Part shown: positions 16,878-26,698 of the stretch, one piece after another
Numbering within the stretch: the first letter of the stretch is position 1
How the letters are laid out: each line of letters opens with the position of its first letter
Source of the DNA: Methylocystis sp. H62
GTDB taxonomy: Bacteria; Pseudomonadota; Alphaproteobacteria; Rhizobiales; Beijerinckiaceae
DNA length: 64,000 bases
Assembly (NCBI RefSeq): GCF_015709515.1
Contig: NZ_JADNQZ010000058.1
Span: 434,001 to 498,000 of the forward strand
Direction of reading: 5' to 3'
Position numbers and translations under genes: made by a program
Notes under the pieces: model-generated
What the model was told of the DNA's origin: nothing
Database searches by the model: none
Seen by the model: only the letters and a program-made list of their open reading frames with translations

Positions 16878-18266
16878 CTATTGCGGAAGCACGCAATCGG
16901 TGAAGGCGGCGTCGATCGACTGTCCCCACCCGCCGTAATAGGCGTCCAAGCGCCGCTGGGCCAAGGTGCGTCCGTCTTCGATAATCGCTTCGAGGGGCGC
17001 GAGAAAAACGCTTTCGTCGCGTCCTTTGGCGTCGAGGCGGGCGCGTTGGCGCAAGCCGCCTTTCGCCAGCGCGAGAACGTCGCGCCCGACCTCGCGCAGG
17101 CTGCGGCCCTCGATTTTCGCATCGAGCGCCAGACCGGGCACATCGGCGCGTAGCGCCTGGCGGGCGGCGGCGCTCCATCCCTTCGTCAGTTCGCGCGCCT
17201 GATCGAGCGCGGCGGCGTCATAGAACAGACCGGCGCAAAGCGCGGGAAGGGCGGTGAAATGGGCGCGCGGGCCGGCGTCCGCGCCGCGCATTTCGAGATA
17301 GGTCTTTAACCTCACCTCCGGAAAGATCGTCGAGAGGTGATTGGCCCAGTCGGACATTGTGGCGCGCTCGCCGGGCAGCTGCTGAAGCCGCCCCTCCATC
17401 AAGTCCCGAAAGCTCGCGCCCGCCACGTCGTGATAGACGTCGCCGCGTTTGACGAAATACATCGGCACGTCGAGCGCATAGTCGACGTAGCGTTCGAATC
17501 CGAATCCCTTCTCGAAGGCGAAGGGCAGCATGCCGGTTCGGTCGGGATCGGTGTCGAGCCAAATATAGGACCGTTGCGACAGCCGGCCCGTCGGCTTGCC
17601 GTCGAGAAATGGCGAGTTGGCGAACATCGCGGTGATGAGCGGCTGTAAAGCGAGGCCGACACGCGTTTTTTGAACCATGTCGGCTTCGTCGACGAAGTCG
17701 ATGTTGACCTGCACGGTTGCGGTGCGAAACATCATATCGAGCCCGAGCGCGCCGACTTTCGGCATGTAGGCTTGCATGATGGCGTAGCGCTGCTTGGGCA
17801 TGGTCGGCGTCTCCGAGCGCGACCATTTGGGGCTTGCGCCCAGATCAAGGAAGCGCACGCCAAGCGCGCGGGCCACCGGCGCAAGGGCTGCGAAGTGCGC
17901 GTCAAGCTCGTCATGCGTGGCGTGAACGTCGGGCAGCGGCGCCCCGGAGAGTTCGAATTGTCCGCCGGGCTCGAGCGAAATCGCGCCGCCGCCATCGGAC
18001 TGATAGAGGCCGATCAGCGCGTCCCGGTCGAGGATGGGCGCCCATCCGAGCGTGTCGCGCAGGCCCTCAAGCAGCGCGCGCACGCCGCCCCGGCCCCCGG
18101 CGCCCTCATAGGGGACCGGCGAATCGTCGGCCGCATAGAAGGGGATCTTCTCGTGCTCCGTGCCGATAAGCAGCGGCGCGCCGCCGGTCTTGGAACCGGC
18201 TTCGAGCCATTCGACCAACATGTTGCGCGACGTGATCGGCGTCGTGTCGGATACGTCGCGGGCCAT
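16878..18266 (-). CDS. gshA: Glutamate-cysteine ligase
   Basis: A 462-residue enzyme of the alphaproteobacterial/plant class, making gamma-glutamylcysteine, the first step to glutathione. Recognisable segments are LIGTEHEKIPF near the N-terminus, SLEPGGQFELSGAPL, ATVQVNIDF and MYFVKRGDVYHDVAG. These include the substrate and metal sites of this class. Start ATG 18266 (MARDVSDTTPITSRN) has no strong Shine-Dalgarno. Glutathione supply matters for formaldehyde oxidation in some methylotrophs, but nothing here ties it to that route. Confidence 0.95.
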   Translation of the reverse strand: MARDVSDTTPITSRNMLVEWLEAGSKTGGAPLLIGTEHEKIPFYAADDSPVPYEGAGGRGGVRALLEGLRDTLGWAPILDRDALIGLYQSDGGGAISLEPGGQFELSGAPLPDVHATHDELDAHFAALAPVARALGVRFLDLGASPKWSRSETPTMPKQRYAIMQAYMPKVGALGLDMMFRTATVQVNIDFVDEADMVQKTRVGLALQPLITAMFANSPFLDGKPTGRLSQRSYIWLDTDPDRTGMLPFAFEKGFGFERYVDYALDVPMYFVKRGDVYHDVAGASFRDLMEGRLQQLPGERATMSDWANHLSTIFPEVRLKTYLEMRGADAGPRAHFTALPALCAGLFYDAAALDQARELTKGWSAAARQALRADVPGLALDAKIEGRSLREVGRDVLALAKGGLRQRARLDAKGRDESVFLAPLEAIIEDGRTLAQRRLDAYYGGWGQSIDAAFTDCVLPQ

Positions 18267-18458
18267 CTACGGGGAGTTTTCCGTGTTCGAGGAGACGCGC
18301 GATTGCGGCGCGGGATGCGCCTCGCGGGTGAAGGAATCGCGCCGATGGATTGCAGGAAAGCGGGCGTTGCGCAAGCCTGCGCCCGCGCCCGCGCGATCCG
18401 AGGGCGTCATGGAGGTTTAGAACTTGCGGGCCGTCCGAGGGCTTGGCCGGCCGGCCGC

Positions 18459-19340
18459 TTAGCGCTTGCCGAACATCTGGCCGAGAATGCTCTCGAAATC
18501 CGAGCGCGCGCCGGCGGTTTCGCCGCCGCCGCCGCCGCGGCCGATCTGCAGCGTCTTCTTGATCTCTTCGATCGCCTGCTGAACCGACGCCTGATCCATG
18601 CCGTCCGGCAGGCCCTGAGAGCCGGCCCCGCGCTCCCTGTCGAGGTCAAGCGGCCCGCTGCGGCCAAAGCCGCCGGCGTCGCCCGTTGATCCGCCGTAGG
18701 GGTCCGGCGTCGGTCGGCGGCCGCCGCCTAGCAGCGATCCCAATATCGAGCCCAAGAGGCCGCCCAGCAGGCCGCCGCCGCCAGTTGCGCCGCCTCGAGG
18801 CGTCGGCATCGGCGCGGGTTCGGGCTGCGGCGTGCGGGCGCCGCCGCCGAGCATCTGCTCCAAAATGGAGCCGAGCGCGCCTGAACTGACGAGTTGGCCA
18901 AGCACGCCGCCGAGGCCCCGGTTGCTCACATTTTTGAATAGTCCGCCGATGAGCACCGAGACGAGCACCGGCAGCAGTTGCGAGAGAATGTCCGGACGCA
19001 GCCCCGACTCGCGAGAGGCGACCTGAACGACGCGCCCGGCGGCCGCCGGAGAGCCGAAGAGATCGGCGAGCAGCTGTCGCGACTGGGCCAGAGAGTCCAC
19101 GTCCTGCGCGGCGCCGGGGTCGTCGAAGGCGGCCGCGCGCAGCGGGGACGCGATATCGCCCAAAAGCTTTTCGAACAGCGCCGGCTGTTCGGCGGCGTTG
19201 CTCAGGCCGACTTCGAGCGCGGGCGCGAGGGCTTTGATGGCGCTGTCCATCTGTTCGTCGGAGAGGCCGAAGCGCTGGGCCAGATTGGAGACCAACTGGC
19301 CGCCTTGCGCGGACTGCAAAATCTCGTCGAGATAGGACAT
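18459..19340 (-). CDS. DUF937-type protein with Gly/Pro-rich linker
   Basis: A 293-residue protein. The first 150 residues are helical and resemble DUF937 (LVSNLAQRFGLSDEQMDSAI and LPVLVSVLIGGLFKN). A long low-complexity Gly/Pro/Leu segment follows (about 165-240), including repeated GGLLGSILGSLLGGG. A short C-terminal helix contains QASVQQAIEEIKKTLQ. Function unknown. Its divergent neighbour is ispH, 295 bp away, with nothing recognisable between them. Confidence 0.7.
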   Translation of the reverse strand: MSYLDEILQSAQGGQLVSNLAQRFGLSDEQMDSAIKALAPALEVGLSNAAEQPALFEKLLGDIASPLRAAAFDDPGAAQDVDSLAQSRQLLADLFGSPAAAGRVVQVASRESGLRPDILSQLLPVLVSVLIGGLFKNVSNRGLGGVLGQLVSSGALGSILEQMLGGGARTPQPEPAPMPTPRGGATGGGGLLGGLLGSILGSLLGGGRRPTPDPYGGSTGDAGGFGRSGPLDLDRERGAGSQGLPDGMDQASVQQAIEEIKKTLQIGRGGGGGETAGARSDFESILGQMFGKR

Positions 19341-19635
19341 GCGCAGCTCCGTTCACGCGAGCCCGGACGCCGAGCCCGCCGTCATGGTGTCACAGTCGGG
19401 AGGTCGCGCCAATCGGTTGCGGAGTTGGAAACTTGTTGCGGCGCACTGGCGTCAACAACGCATTGTCTGCGTTCGCCGATGGGTCTCCCGCAGCGGATCC
19501 GCGCCGCGTCGGCGGCTTGACACCGTCGCGCATGCGCGACATTGCTTGCCGGCATTCAGCCGGGTGATCCGGATGGCCGCGTTTGGCGCTTGAGCGACTC
19601 GCCGCCTTGCGCCGCCTCTGCCAAAAGGCGCGAAG

Positions 19636-20604
19636 ATGAACGTTCACCCCCGGCCGACCAAGCCGCCGCTCAAGATACTTCTTTGCTCGCCGCGCGGCTT
19701 TTGCGCCGGCGTCGTGCGCGCAATCGACGCCGTCGAGCGGGCGCTGGCCAAGTTTGGCCCGCCCGTTTATGTGCGCCATGAGATCGTCCACAATCGCTAC
19801 GTCGTCGAATCGCTGAAGGCGAAGGGCGCGGTTTTCGTCGAGGAGCTCGACGAAATTCCGAACACGAACGCGCCGGTGATCTTCTCGGCGCATGGGGTCG
19901 CCAAAGCAGTTTCGGCCGCAGCGGCGGGGCGCGGACTCCTCGCCATCGACGCGACCTGCCCGCTCGTCACCAAAGTGCATCGAGAGGCGGAAATTCACTG
20001 GCGGCGCGGCCGCCGGGTGTTGCTCGTCGGACATTCCGGCCATCCTGAGGTCGTGGGCACGATGGGACAGCTGCCGGAAGCGGCGGTGGTGCTGGTCGAA
20101 TCTGTGGAGGACATCGGGCGGCTCAAACTCGATGACGAAACGAATCTGGCTTATGTGACGCAAACGACGCTGTCGCTCGACGATTCCCAAGAGATTGTCA
20201 GCGCGCTGATGAAGCGCTTTCCGAAGATCGTTGGCCCGCACAAGGAAGACATCTGCTATGCGACCACGAACCGCCAGGCTGCGGTGAAGGAGGTCGCCCC
20301 GCATGTTGAGGCCGTGATCGTGGTCGGCTCGCCCAATTCGTCGAACTCACAGCGGCTGCGCGAGGTGGCCGAGCGCGCTGGCGCGCCGGCGCAGCTCGTG
20401 CAGGGACGGGGTGAGATCGACTGGGAGATTTTTGGCAACATATCGTCGCTCGGCATTACCGCCGGCGCGTCCGCGCCCGAAGTTCTGGTTGAGGAGATCA
20501 TGGACGCATTTGCCGAACGCTACGACATTGTCGTCGAAACCATCTCCAGCGCCGACGAGAACGTGTCCTTCCCTCTGCCCAAGGAGCTGCGGGCGATCGC
20601 CTGA
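19636..20604 (+). CDS. ispH: 4-hydroxy-3-methylbut-2-enyl diphosphate reductase
   Basis: The last enzyme of the MEP isoprenoid pathway, a cytoplasmic [4Fe-4S] protein giving IPP and DMAPP. The three cluster cysteines are visible in PRGFCAGV (Cys23), [11 protein letters not shown] and [11 protein letters not shown]. The substrate-binding histidine and SSNSQRL segments are present. Length (322) is standard. ispH, thrB and rnhA follow each other with 29-bp and -4-bp spacings, an operon order that is frequent in Hyphomicrobiales. Confidence 0.97.
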   Translation: MNVHPRPTKPPLKILLCSPRGFCAGVVRAIDAVERALAKFGPPVYVRHEIVHNRYVVESLKAKGAVFVEELDEIPNTNAPVIFSAHGVAKAVSAAAAGRGLLAIDATCPLVTKVHREAEIHWRRGRRVLLVGHSGHPEVVGTMGQLPEAAVVLVESVEDIGRLKLDDETNLAYVTQTTLSLDDSQEIVSALMKRFPKIVGPHKEDICYATTNRQAAVKEVAPHVEAVIVVGSPNSSNSQRLREVAERAGAPAQLVQGRGEIDWEIFGNISSLGITAGASAPEVLVEEIMDAFAERYDIVVETISSADENVSFPLPKELRAIA

Positions 20605-20633
20605 GGGCGGCCCGCAGTGAACGGTCGGCGCCC

Positions 20634-21599
20634 ATGGCCGTCTACACGCAGGTTGACGACGAGGAGCTGATCGCGTTCCTCGCGACATATGATCTCGGGC
20701 CGCTGCTCTCCTGCAAAGGCATCGCCGAGGGCGTCGAAAACTCCAACTATTATCTCCATACTGGCGCCGGCAGCTTCATCCTAACGCTTTACGAGAAGCG
20801 TGTCGCTGAAGCCGATTTGCCATTCTTCCTGAACCTCATGGAACATCTTGCGGCGCGGGGCGTGACCTGTCCGCTGCCGGTGAAGAACCGCGCCGGACTC
20901 GCGCTCGGGCGCCTTGCCGGCCGACCCGCCGTCATCGTCACCTTTCTGGACGGCTATTCGATCCACCATCCGGAGACCGCGCACTGCGCCGCGCTTGGCG
21001 CGACTCTCGCGCAACTGCACCTCGCCGGCGCCGATTTCGCGCAGCGGCGCCGCAACGCGCTTTCCGTCGAGGGATGGCGGCCGCTTTTTTCGACGTGCGC
21101 GTCGCGCGCGGAAGAGGTCGCGACGGGATTGGGCGCGCTCGTCGACGCGGAACTCGATCATCTGGAGCGGGAGTGGCCGCGCGACCTTCCGAGCGGCGTC
21201 ATTCACGCCGATCTCTTCCCTGACAATGTTTTCTTTCTCGGCGAGCGCATCTCGGGGCTGATCGACTTCTATTTCGCCTGCACCGACGCCTACGCATATG
21301 ACCTGGCGATTTGTCTCAACGCCTGGTGCTTTGACGTCGAGAATCGCTATCAACCGGACAAGGGCGCCGCGCTGCTCGACGCCTATCGGCGGCTTCGGCC
21401 GTTTTCGGCCGCCGAGATATCTGCCTTTCCCACGCTCGCGCGCGGCGCGGCGCTGCGATTTCTGCTCACGCGCTACGTCGACTGGCTGAATGTGCCGGCA
21501 GGCGCGCTGGTGCGTCCCAAGGACCCACGCGAATATCTCGCCAAGCTGCGGTTTCACCAATCCACCCCTGACGCGCGCGTCTATGGCCTCGGCTCATGA
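20634..21599 (+). CDS. thrB: Homoserine kinase (APH-fold type)
   Basis: A 321-residue kinase of the aminoglycoside-phosphotransferase fold that phosphorylates L-homoserine in threonine synthesis. It is the non-GHMP ThrB found in Pseudomonas and alphaproteobacteria. The nucleotide-binding start is [20 protein letters not shown]. The catalytic loop is [14 protein letters not shown] and the metal-binding segment [10 protein letters not shown]. Its stop overlaps the rnhA start (ATGA), so the two are translationally coupled. Confidence 0.95.
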   Translation: MAVYTQVDDEELIAFLATYDLGPLLSCKGIAEGVENSNYYLHTGAGSFILTLYEKRVAEADLPFFLNLMEHLAARGVTCPLPVKNRAGLALGRLAGRPAVIVTFLDGYSIHHPETAHCAALGATLAQLHLAGADFAQRRRNALSVEGWRPLFSTCASRAEEVATGLGALVDAELDHLEREWPRDLPSGVIHADLFPDNVFFLGERISGLIDFYFACTDAYAYDLAICLNAWCFDVENRYQPDKGAALLDAYRRLRPFSAAEISAFPTLARGAALRFLLTRYVDWLNVPAGALVRPKDPREYLAKLRFHQSTPDARVYGLGS

Positions 21600-22072
21600 C
21601 GCGCGGCGTCGAGATCTGGACGGATGGCGCCTGCTCGGGAAATCCGGGTCCGGGCGGCTGGGGCGCGATTCTCCGCTTTGGCGATCGCGAAAAAGAGATC
21701 AACGGCGGCGAGCCGCTCACCACGAATAATCGCATGGAGCTGATGGCGGCGATCATGGCGCTTGAAACGCTCACGCGTCCTTGCGCGGTCGATCTCCATA
21801 CCGATTCGCAATATTTGCGCAGCGGCGTCACCTCATGGATCGCCGGCTGGAAAGCGCGCGGCTGGCGCACCGCCGACCGAAAGCCGGTCAAGAACGTCGA
21901 TCTGTGGCAAAGGCTGGAAGCGGCGGCGGAGCGGCATGACGTCGGCTGGCATTGGGTCAAAGGCCATTCGGGCCATGACATGAACGAGCGCGCCGACGAA
22001 TTGGCGCGCGCCGGCATGGCGCCTTTTCTCCCCGGCAGGCCGCCGGCAAGCGCACGCCTTTCATCAAAGTAG
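21596..22072 (+). CDS. rnhA: Ribonuclease HI
   Basis: A 158-residue endonuclease that cuts RNA in RNA-DNA hybrids. All catalytic residues are at their usual places: Asp10 ([16 protein letters not shown]), Glu48 (NNRMELMAA), Asp70 (HTDSQY), His124 (VKGHSGH) and Asp134 (ERADELA). The handle region [16 protein letters not shown] is complete. It is the last gene of the ispH-thrB-rnhA unit and is followed by an intrinsic terminator at 22131. Confidence 0.98.
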   Translation: MTRGVEIWTDGACSGNPGPGGWGAILRFGDREKEINGGEPLTTNNRMELMAAIMALETLTRPCAVDLHTDSQYLRSGVTSWIAGWKARGWRTADRKPVKNVDLWQRLEAAAERHDVGWHWVKGHSGHDMNERADELARAGMAPFLPGRPPASARLSSK

Positions 22073-22130
22073 CCTTGTCGAAGAGCGGGCGAATCCTATT
22101 TCAGAGTCGACCGGAACTCTTCTTCGCCTT

Positions 22131-22164
22131 TGGGGAGCGCGGCGCGGCCGCGTTCCCCATTTTT
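22131..22164 (+). terminator. Intrinsic terminator after rnhA
   Basis: A 13-bp stem (TGGGGAGCGCGGC at 22131-22143 with 22147-22159, one G-T pair) and a 3-base loop are followed by five T. It ends the ispH-thrB-rnhA transcript 58 bp after the stop codon. Confidence 0.85.
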
Positions 22165-22264
22165 GTTTGCCATCATATTGACACGTCGCCGCGCAAAAGG
22201 ACCATGTGCGGTTGAGTTAAGCGCGTCTTTGCTGATTCTCTCTTCGATGGGGGGCAAGACGTCG

Positions 22265-24016
22265 ATGCACCTTTCCAAAAAATGGTGGATTGGACTGCCG
22301 GTCCTTTTTGGACTGGTCTATTTTGCGCAGGGCGCTGTGGCGCCTCGTCTCGAGGACGATCTGCGCGCTGCGATCTTGTCGCGAGTCGCACGGTCGCCTG
22401 ACGCGATCGACAGGCCGGAGGTCCGCGTCGCGGGCCGCGACGTCGTTCTTGCCGGCATTTCGCTGTCGCGTGATGTGAAAGCTCAGCTTTTGACGACGCT
22501 TGGCGTTGAAACGCCGGCGCGTCGCATCATCGATGCGACGCAGCCTCTCTCGCGCGCGACGCCCTTCGTGCTGAGACTCGAACGCCGCGGCGGCAAGGCC
22601 ATAATCTCGGGCAACGTCCCGCCGACCGGCGCGCGCGAAAGGCTGCGCGCCGAGATAGCGGCCCTAGGCCTGGAAGTGTCGGACTCCGCCGCCTACGCCG
22701 ACGGCGCGCCGCAATCCTTCCCCGAACTCGCGTCCTTCGCCGTGCGCCGCCTCGCCGAACTCGATCCCGCATCGACGACGATGACCGACGCGACTCTGGC
22801 TGTTTCCGGCGAGGCGCGCAGCGCGGCCGATTACGACAAGGCGCTCGCCGCGCTCAAGGCGTCGCCATTTGGCGAGAGCGCGGTAAAAGTGGCAGTGTCG
22901 CCGCCGCGTGTTTCTCCCTATGTGTTTTCAGCGGCGGCGCGCGACGGCGTCATCAGCCTCTCCGGCCATTTGCCGAGCGACGATCTGCGCAAGCAGGTCG
23001 TCGCCATGGCGGCCGCGGCCGGCGCCGGCGCCGCGGTCAGCGATGCGATTCAGCTCGGCGCCGGCGCGCCGGCCGGAGACTTCGCCGGCGCGCTTGCGTT
23101 CGCGGTCGGCGAACTCGGCAAGTTGTCGCAAGGCAAAGTCGCGGTATCCGACGGCAGGATCATCATCGAAGGGCAGGGGCGCCAGAACATATTGGGCGAG
23201 ACGATCCGCGCCGATGCAAAAGCGCGGTTGCCTTCAGGATTTGAGATCGCGCGGCTCGACGTCATGGCGGGGCCGATGACGCCATATGTTTTCGGCGCCC
23301 AGCGCGCCGGCGGAGACGTTACGCTCACCGGCTATGCGCCAGATGAGGCTGTCCGTAATCGCCTCGTCGAAACAGCGCGCAGGAATTTCTTCGACGCGAA
23401 AGTCGTCGATCGGCTCGTTATCGCGAAAGGGGCGCCGCAAAACTTCGCGGAAGCGACGGATCATTCCCTTGCCGCATTGGCGCGGCTCGACGAAGGCAAG
23501 CTCGCGATCAGCGACTTGAATATTTCACTCGCGGGCGTCGCGCGTCATCAGAGCGCACGCGCCGAGATCGCGGCGAGCTTCGCCGATACGCTTCCACAGA
23601 GTTTCCGCGGCGAGGCGCAATTGTCGACCCGCATCGTCGGCTCGCCGCTTGTTGCGAGCCAATGTGGCGCGGCGCTCTCAGAGCTTCTCGCCAAATCGCC
23701 AATCGTCTTTGTGTCCGACGATTCAGCGATAGCCGCTGAATCCGCGCCTGTCATCGATGCGATCGCCGCGACGGCGCTACGCTGCCCGGGCGCCACTCTC
23801 GAAGTCGCGGCGCACACCGATAGCCTCGGCATCGCCGAAGTGAATGTGGGGCGCAGCAAGCGTCGCGCGCAGGCGGTCGTCGATCGCTTGGCGAAGGCCG
23901 GACTCGATCCGTTGAGAATAAGCGCCGTCGGCTATGGCGGCGAGCGCCCAATCGCTTCCAATGACAGCGACGAAAATCGCGCGCGCAATCGGCGCGTCGA
24001 AATCGTCGTCAAGTAG
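22265..24016 (+). CDS. OmpA-family protein with BON-like repeats
   Basis: About 583 residues. A short N-terminal hydrophobic helix (WWIGLPVLFGLVYFAQGAVA) is followed by several similar blocks of about 130 residues. Each has a phrase like PYVFSAAARDGVISLSGHLP or PYVFGAQRAGGDVTLTGYAP, characteristic of BON-like modules that associate with membranes. The C-terminal 110 residues form an OmpA-like peptidoglycan-binding domain (LEVAAHTDSLG and NRARNRRVEIVVK). It probably links the inner membrane with peptidoglycan. I use ATG 22265 because GGGGGG lies about ten bases upstream. The HhH protein gene follows after 21 bp. Confidence 0.82.
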   Translation: MHLSKKWWIGLPVLFGLVYFAQGAVAPRLEDDLRAAILSRVARSPDAIDRPEVRVAGRDVVLAGISLSRDVKAQLLTTLGVETPARRIIDATQPLSRATPFVLRLERRGGKAIISGNVPPTGARERLRAEIAALGLEVSDSAAYADGAPQSFPELASFAVRRLAELDPASTTMTDATLAVSGEARSAADYDKALAALKASPFGESAVKVAVSPPRVSPYVFSAAARDGVISLSGHLPSDDLRKQVVAMAAAAGAGAAVSDAIQLGAGAPAGDFAGALAFAVGELGKLSQGKVAVSDGRIIIEGQGRQNILGETIRADAKARLPSGFEIARLDVMAGPMTPYVFGAQRAGGDVTLTGYAPDEAVRNRLVETARRNFFDAKVVDRLVIAKGAPQNFAEATDHSLAALARLDEGKLAISDLNISLAGVARHQSARAEIAASFADTLPQSFRGEAQLSTRIVGSPLVASQCGAALSELLAKSPIVFVSDDSAIAAESAPVIDAIAATALRCPGATLEVAAHTDSLGIAEVNVGRSKRRAQAVVDRLAKAGLDPLRISAVGYGGERPIASNDSDENRARNRRVEIVVK

Positions 24017-24037
24017 CGCCAGAGAAGGAGACGGCAG

Positions 24038-24835
24038 ATGTCCTACTTGCTGACGCTTGGCTGGCCTTGGTTCGCCGCCGCCTGCGGGCTTGGCGCGCTT
24101 GCCGGCTATGTGACGACCTCGCCGGCGAAGGACGCCCCCGCGGCGCCCGGCTGGAATATTATCGCGATCGCCGTGACGCTCGGCGCGGGCGCAGCCGCCT
24201 CCTGGCTGGGGCTCCTTGACGGGCGCGCGGCGCTGACGATGGACGTGTTGCTGATCGCGGCGCTCGCTTATCTCATCGGCCTGCCGGTTGGCGGCGCGCT
24301 CAAGACGACACAGGCCGCGCCCGCTTACGCCGCCAAGCGGCCGATCGTTGTATTGCGCGGCGAGGCGCGCGACGTTTACGAATCGACCGTCGCGCCGTCG
24401 CCCGAACCGCAAGATATGCAAGATGAGCAAAATGAGATTGTCGCGACTGCGCAGCCAGAGACGGCGACGAGCGTTGAGCCGGCGCTAGAGGCGGCGGCTT
24501 TAGCCGCCAAGGCGCTGAATGGAAAAGCCGCGCAAATGCGCGCGCCGAGCGGCAAAATGGCGCCGGGCGCGCCGCCTGCCGCGCTTCCCGCGCCACGCGA
24601 CAGCGCGCCGGATGATCTCGCAAAAATCAAGGGCGTCGGACCAAAGAGCGTCGAGAAGCTGCACGCGCTCGGGGTTTTCCATTATGATCAGATCGCCGGC
24701 TGGAGCGACGACAACGTCAAATGGATCGAGGCGGCGCTCGGCGCGGCGGGGCGGGTGAAGCGCAACGGATGGGTCGAGCAGGCGCGGGCGCTGAGCGGCG
24801 GCGCTTTAGCTGATCGCAACGCCGACGCGGCATAA
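24038..24835 (+). CDS. Membrane protein with C-terminal helix-hairpin-helix domain
   Basis: A 265-residue protein with three TM helices in the first 90 residues, a low-complexity Ala/Pro linker (about 110-190) and a C-terminal H3TH-type domain (DDLAKIKGVGPKSVEKLHAL then GVFHYDQIAGW). This C-terminal module, often annotated as NADH dehydrogenase subunit E-like or COG3743, is common in alphaproteobacteria and its role is unsettled. An AAGGAG ribosome binding site is seven bases before ATG 24038. It is probably co-transcribed with the OmpA-like gene. Confidence 0.8.
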   Translation: MSYLLTLGWPWFAAACGLGALAGYVTTSPAKDAPAAPGWNIIAIAVTLGAGAAASWLGLLDGRAALTMDVLLIAALAYLIGLPVGGALKTTQAAPAYAAKRPIVVLRGEARDVYESTVAPSPEPQDMQDEQNEIVATAQPETATSVEPALEAAALAAKALNGKAAQMRAPSGKMAPGAPPAALPAPRDSAPDDLAKIKGVGPKSVEKLHALGVFHYDQIAGWSDDNVKWIEAALGAAGRVKRNGWVEQARALSGGALADRNADAA

Positions 24836-24857
24836 GCGCCGGCAGAAGGACGAGTTC

Positions 24858-25649
24858 GTGCGTATGCGTATGGGTCTGAGCTTCGTCCTCATCTGCGCCG
24901 CGTCATTGTCCGTCCAAGACCTCCGCGCGCAAGACATGCTGCAAGGCGTCGATCTTGCGCAGCCGGCCTATTCCAAATCCGAATTGACGCGCGCCGACGT
25001 CGAAGCGGCGCTGCTGCATCGCAAGAGCGGGAACAAGGTCGATCTCTCGGAAAAAAGCCTCAACGGCCTCGATCTTTCGGGACTCGATCTGCACGGCGTC
25101 GATTTTCACGCGGCCCGCATGAACAAGACCTCGCTCGCCGGCGCACGGCTCGACGACGCGATCCTCGATCAGGCCTGGCTGATCGAAGCCGACCTCACCG
25201 GCGCATCGCTGAAGGGGGCGCACGCCTTCGCTGCGCAAATGCAGCGCATAAGGGCCGACGGCGCCGACTTCGCGCATGCGCGTCTGGCCGGCGATCTGAC
25301 CGGCGCATCGGCGCGCGGCGCCAATTTCAGCGAGGCGGATCTCTCCGCCGACATGAAGAACCAGTCGATGGGATTGATGCGCGCGGTGCTGCGCTCGGCC
25401 GTGCTCGAAGGCGCGCGTTTTCACAAGGCCAATCTCGCGAGCGCCGACCTGCGCTTCGCGCGCGCCGCGGGCGCGGATTTTTCCGAGGCGAATCTGAAGG
25501 GCGCCGACGCCGCCGGCGCGGATTTGACCGGCGCAAACTGGGCTGGCGCCAAAACCGAAGGTCTTGATCTCGATTCCGCGCAGATCGACCTCGCTGCGAG
25601 CGCCGCGCTCGCAGGCGCGCAAAACATTGATCGCGCCCGCGTGAAATGA
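24858..25649 (+). CDS. Secreted pentapeptide-repeat protein
   Basis: About 263 residues with a signal peptide (MGLSFVLICAASLSVQDLRA). The rest is built from pentapeptide repeats of the A(D/N)LxG kind, for example LSGLDLHGVDFHAARMNKTS and LKGADAAGADLTGANWAGAK, giving a right-handed beta-helix. Pentapeptide proteins are usually scaffold or inhibitor proteins; the target is unknown. GTG 24858 has AAGGA seven bases upstream; ATG 24864 or 24870 are alternatives. The stop overlaps the next start (ATGA). Confidence 0.82.
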   Translation: MRMRMGLSFVLICAASLSVQDLRAQDMLQGVDLAQPAYSKSELTRADVEAALLHRKSGNKVDLSEKSLNGLDLSGLDLHGVDFHAARMNKTSLAGARLDDAILDQAWLIEADLTGASLKGAHAFAAQMQRIRADGADFAHARLAGDLTGASARGANFSEADLSADMKNQSMGLMRAVLRSAVLEGARFHKANLASADLRFARAAGADFSEANLKGADAAGADLTGANWAGAKTEGLDLDSAQIDLAASAALAGAQNIDRARVK

Positions 25650-26569
25650 CGCGCGAAATTATCCGCATCGGCGTCGATCTCGGCGGCACCAAAATCGAGG
25701 CGATCGCGCTCGACGCCGCGGGCGAGACGCTGGCGCGTCGCCGCGTCGCGACGCCCGCCGATGATTATGGGATGATCCTGAGCGCCGTCGCGACCCTCGT
25801 GCGCGAGATCGAATCCCATATCGGACGGCGCGGCGCCGTGGGCGTCGGCGCGCCGGGCGCGATCTCGACGCATACCGGCCTCGTGAAAAACTCCAACACG
25901 CCCGTCGTCAACGGCAAGCCGCTCGACGTCGATCTCGCGCAGGCGCTTCGACGCCCGGTGCGGGTCGCCAATGACGCCAATTGTTTCGCGCTGTCGGAGG
26001 CGATCGACGGCGCCGGCCGCGGCGCCGGCGCGGTGTTCGGCGTCATTCTTGGCACGGGAGTCGGCGGCGGGGTCATCGTCAACGGCAAGATCCTCGAGGG
26101 GCGCAACCGTGTCGCCGGCGAATGGGGCCATACGCCGCTGCCGTGGATGACGCCGCAGGAATATCCGGGGAACCCCTGCTTTTGCGGGCACAGCGGCTGC
26201 ATCGAGACGTTTCTTTGCGGCGCCGGCCTGTCGCGCGACTATGAGCAGCGCGCCGGCGCGCGCCGCCCTGCGGCCGAAATCGCCGCGCTTGCGGAAGCCG
26301 GCGACCCCGCCGCGCGCGCAAGCCTCGACTGCTATCAGGATCGTTTGGCGCGGGCGCTGGCGGTGGTCGTCGATCTCATCGATCCTGACGTGATCGTGCT
26401 GGGCGGCGGACTTTCCAACATCTCGCGGCTCTATGAGGGGCTCGCGGCGCGCGTGGGGGAGAACGCCGTCACCGACGCCTTTGATACGAAAATCCTGCCG
26501 AATGCGCATGGCGACTCGGGCGGCGTGCGCGGCGCCGCATGGCTATGGGGCGCCGGCGAGGACGAATAA
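25646..26569 (+). CDS. ROK-family sugar kinase
   Basis: A 307-residue kinase. The N-terminal ATP motif is GVDLGGTKIEAIAL; GVGAPGAIS and NDANCFALSEA follow. The zinc-binding CFCGHSGCIET signature marks ROK kinases such as fructokinase/mannokinase Mak or N-acetylglucosamine kinase. The catalytic aspartate is in NDAN. The substrate cannot be decided from sequence alone. Overlap with the pentapeptide gene suggests a shared transcript. Confidence 0.9.
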   Translation: MTREIIRIGVDLGGTKIEAIALDAAGETLARRRVATPADDYGMILSAVATLVREIESHIGRRGAVGVGAPGAISTHTGLVKNSNTPVVNGKPLDVDLAQALRRPVRVANDANCFALSEAIDGAGRGAGAVFGVILGTGVGGGVIVNGKILEGRNRVAGEWGHTPLPWMTPQEYPGNPCFCGHSGCIETFLCGAGLSRDYEQRAGARRPAAEIAALAEAGDPAARASLDCYQDRLARALAVVVDLIDPDVIVLGGGLSNISRLYEGLAARVGENAVTDAFDTKILPNAHGDSGGVRGAAWLWGAGEDE

Positions 26570-26698
26570 GCTGGACATATTGAGGCCGCCGGAGCGCGCC
26601 TCGCGCGCCGCTTGCGCCGTCGCCGTTCCCTCCGGCCTCGCGCCGGTGTATGCGGAAGGCATCGCGGCGGCTGCGGCGAGCGTGAGAGGGAGTTTGCG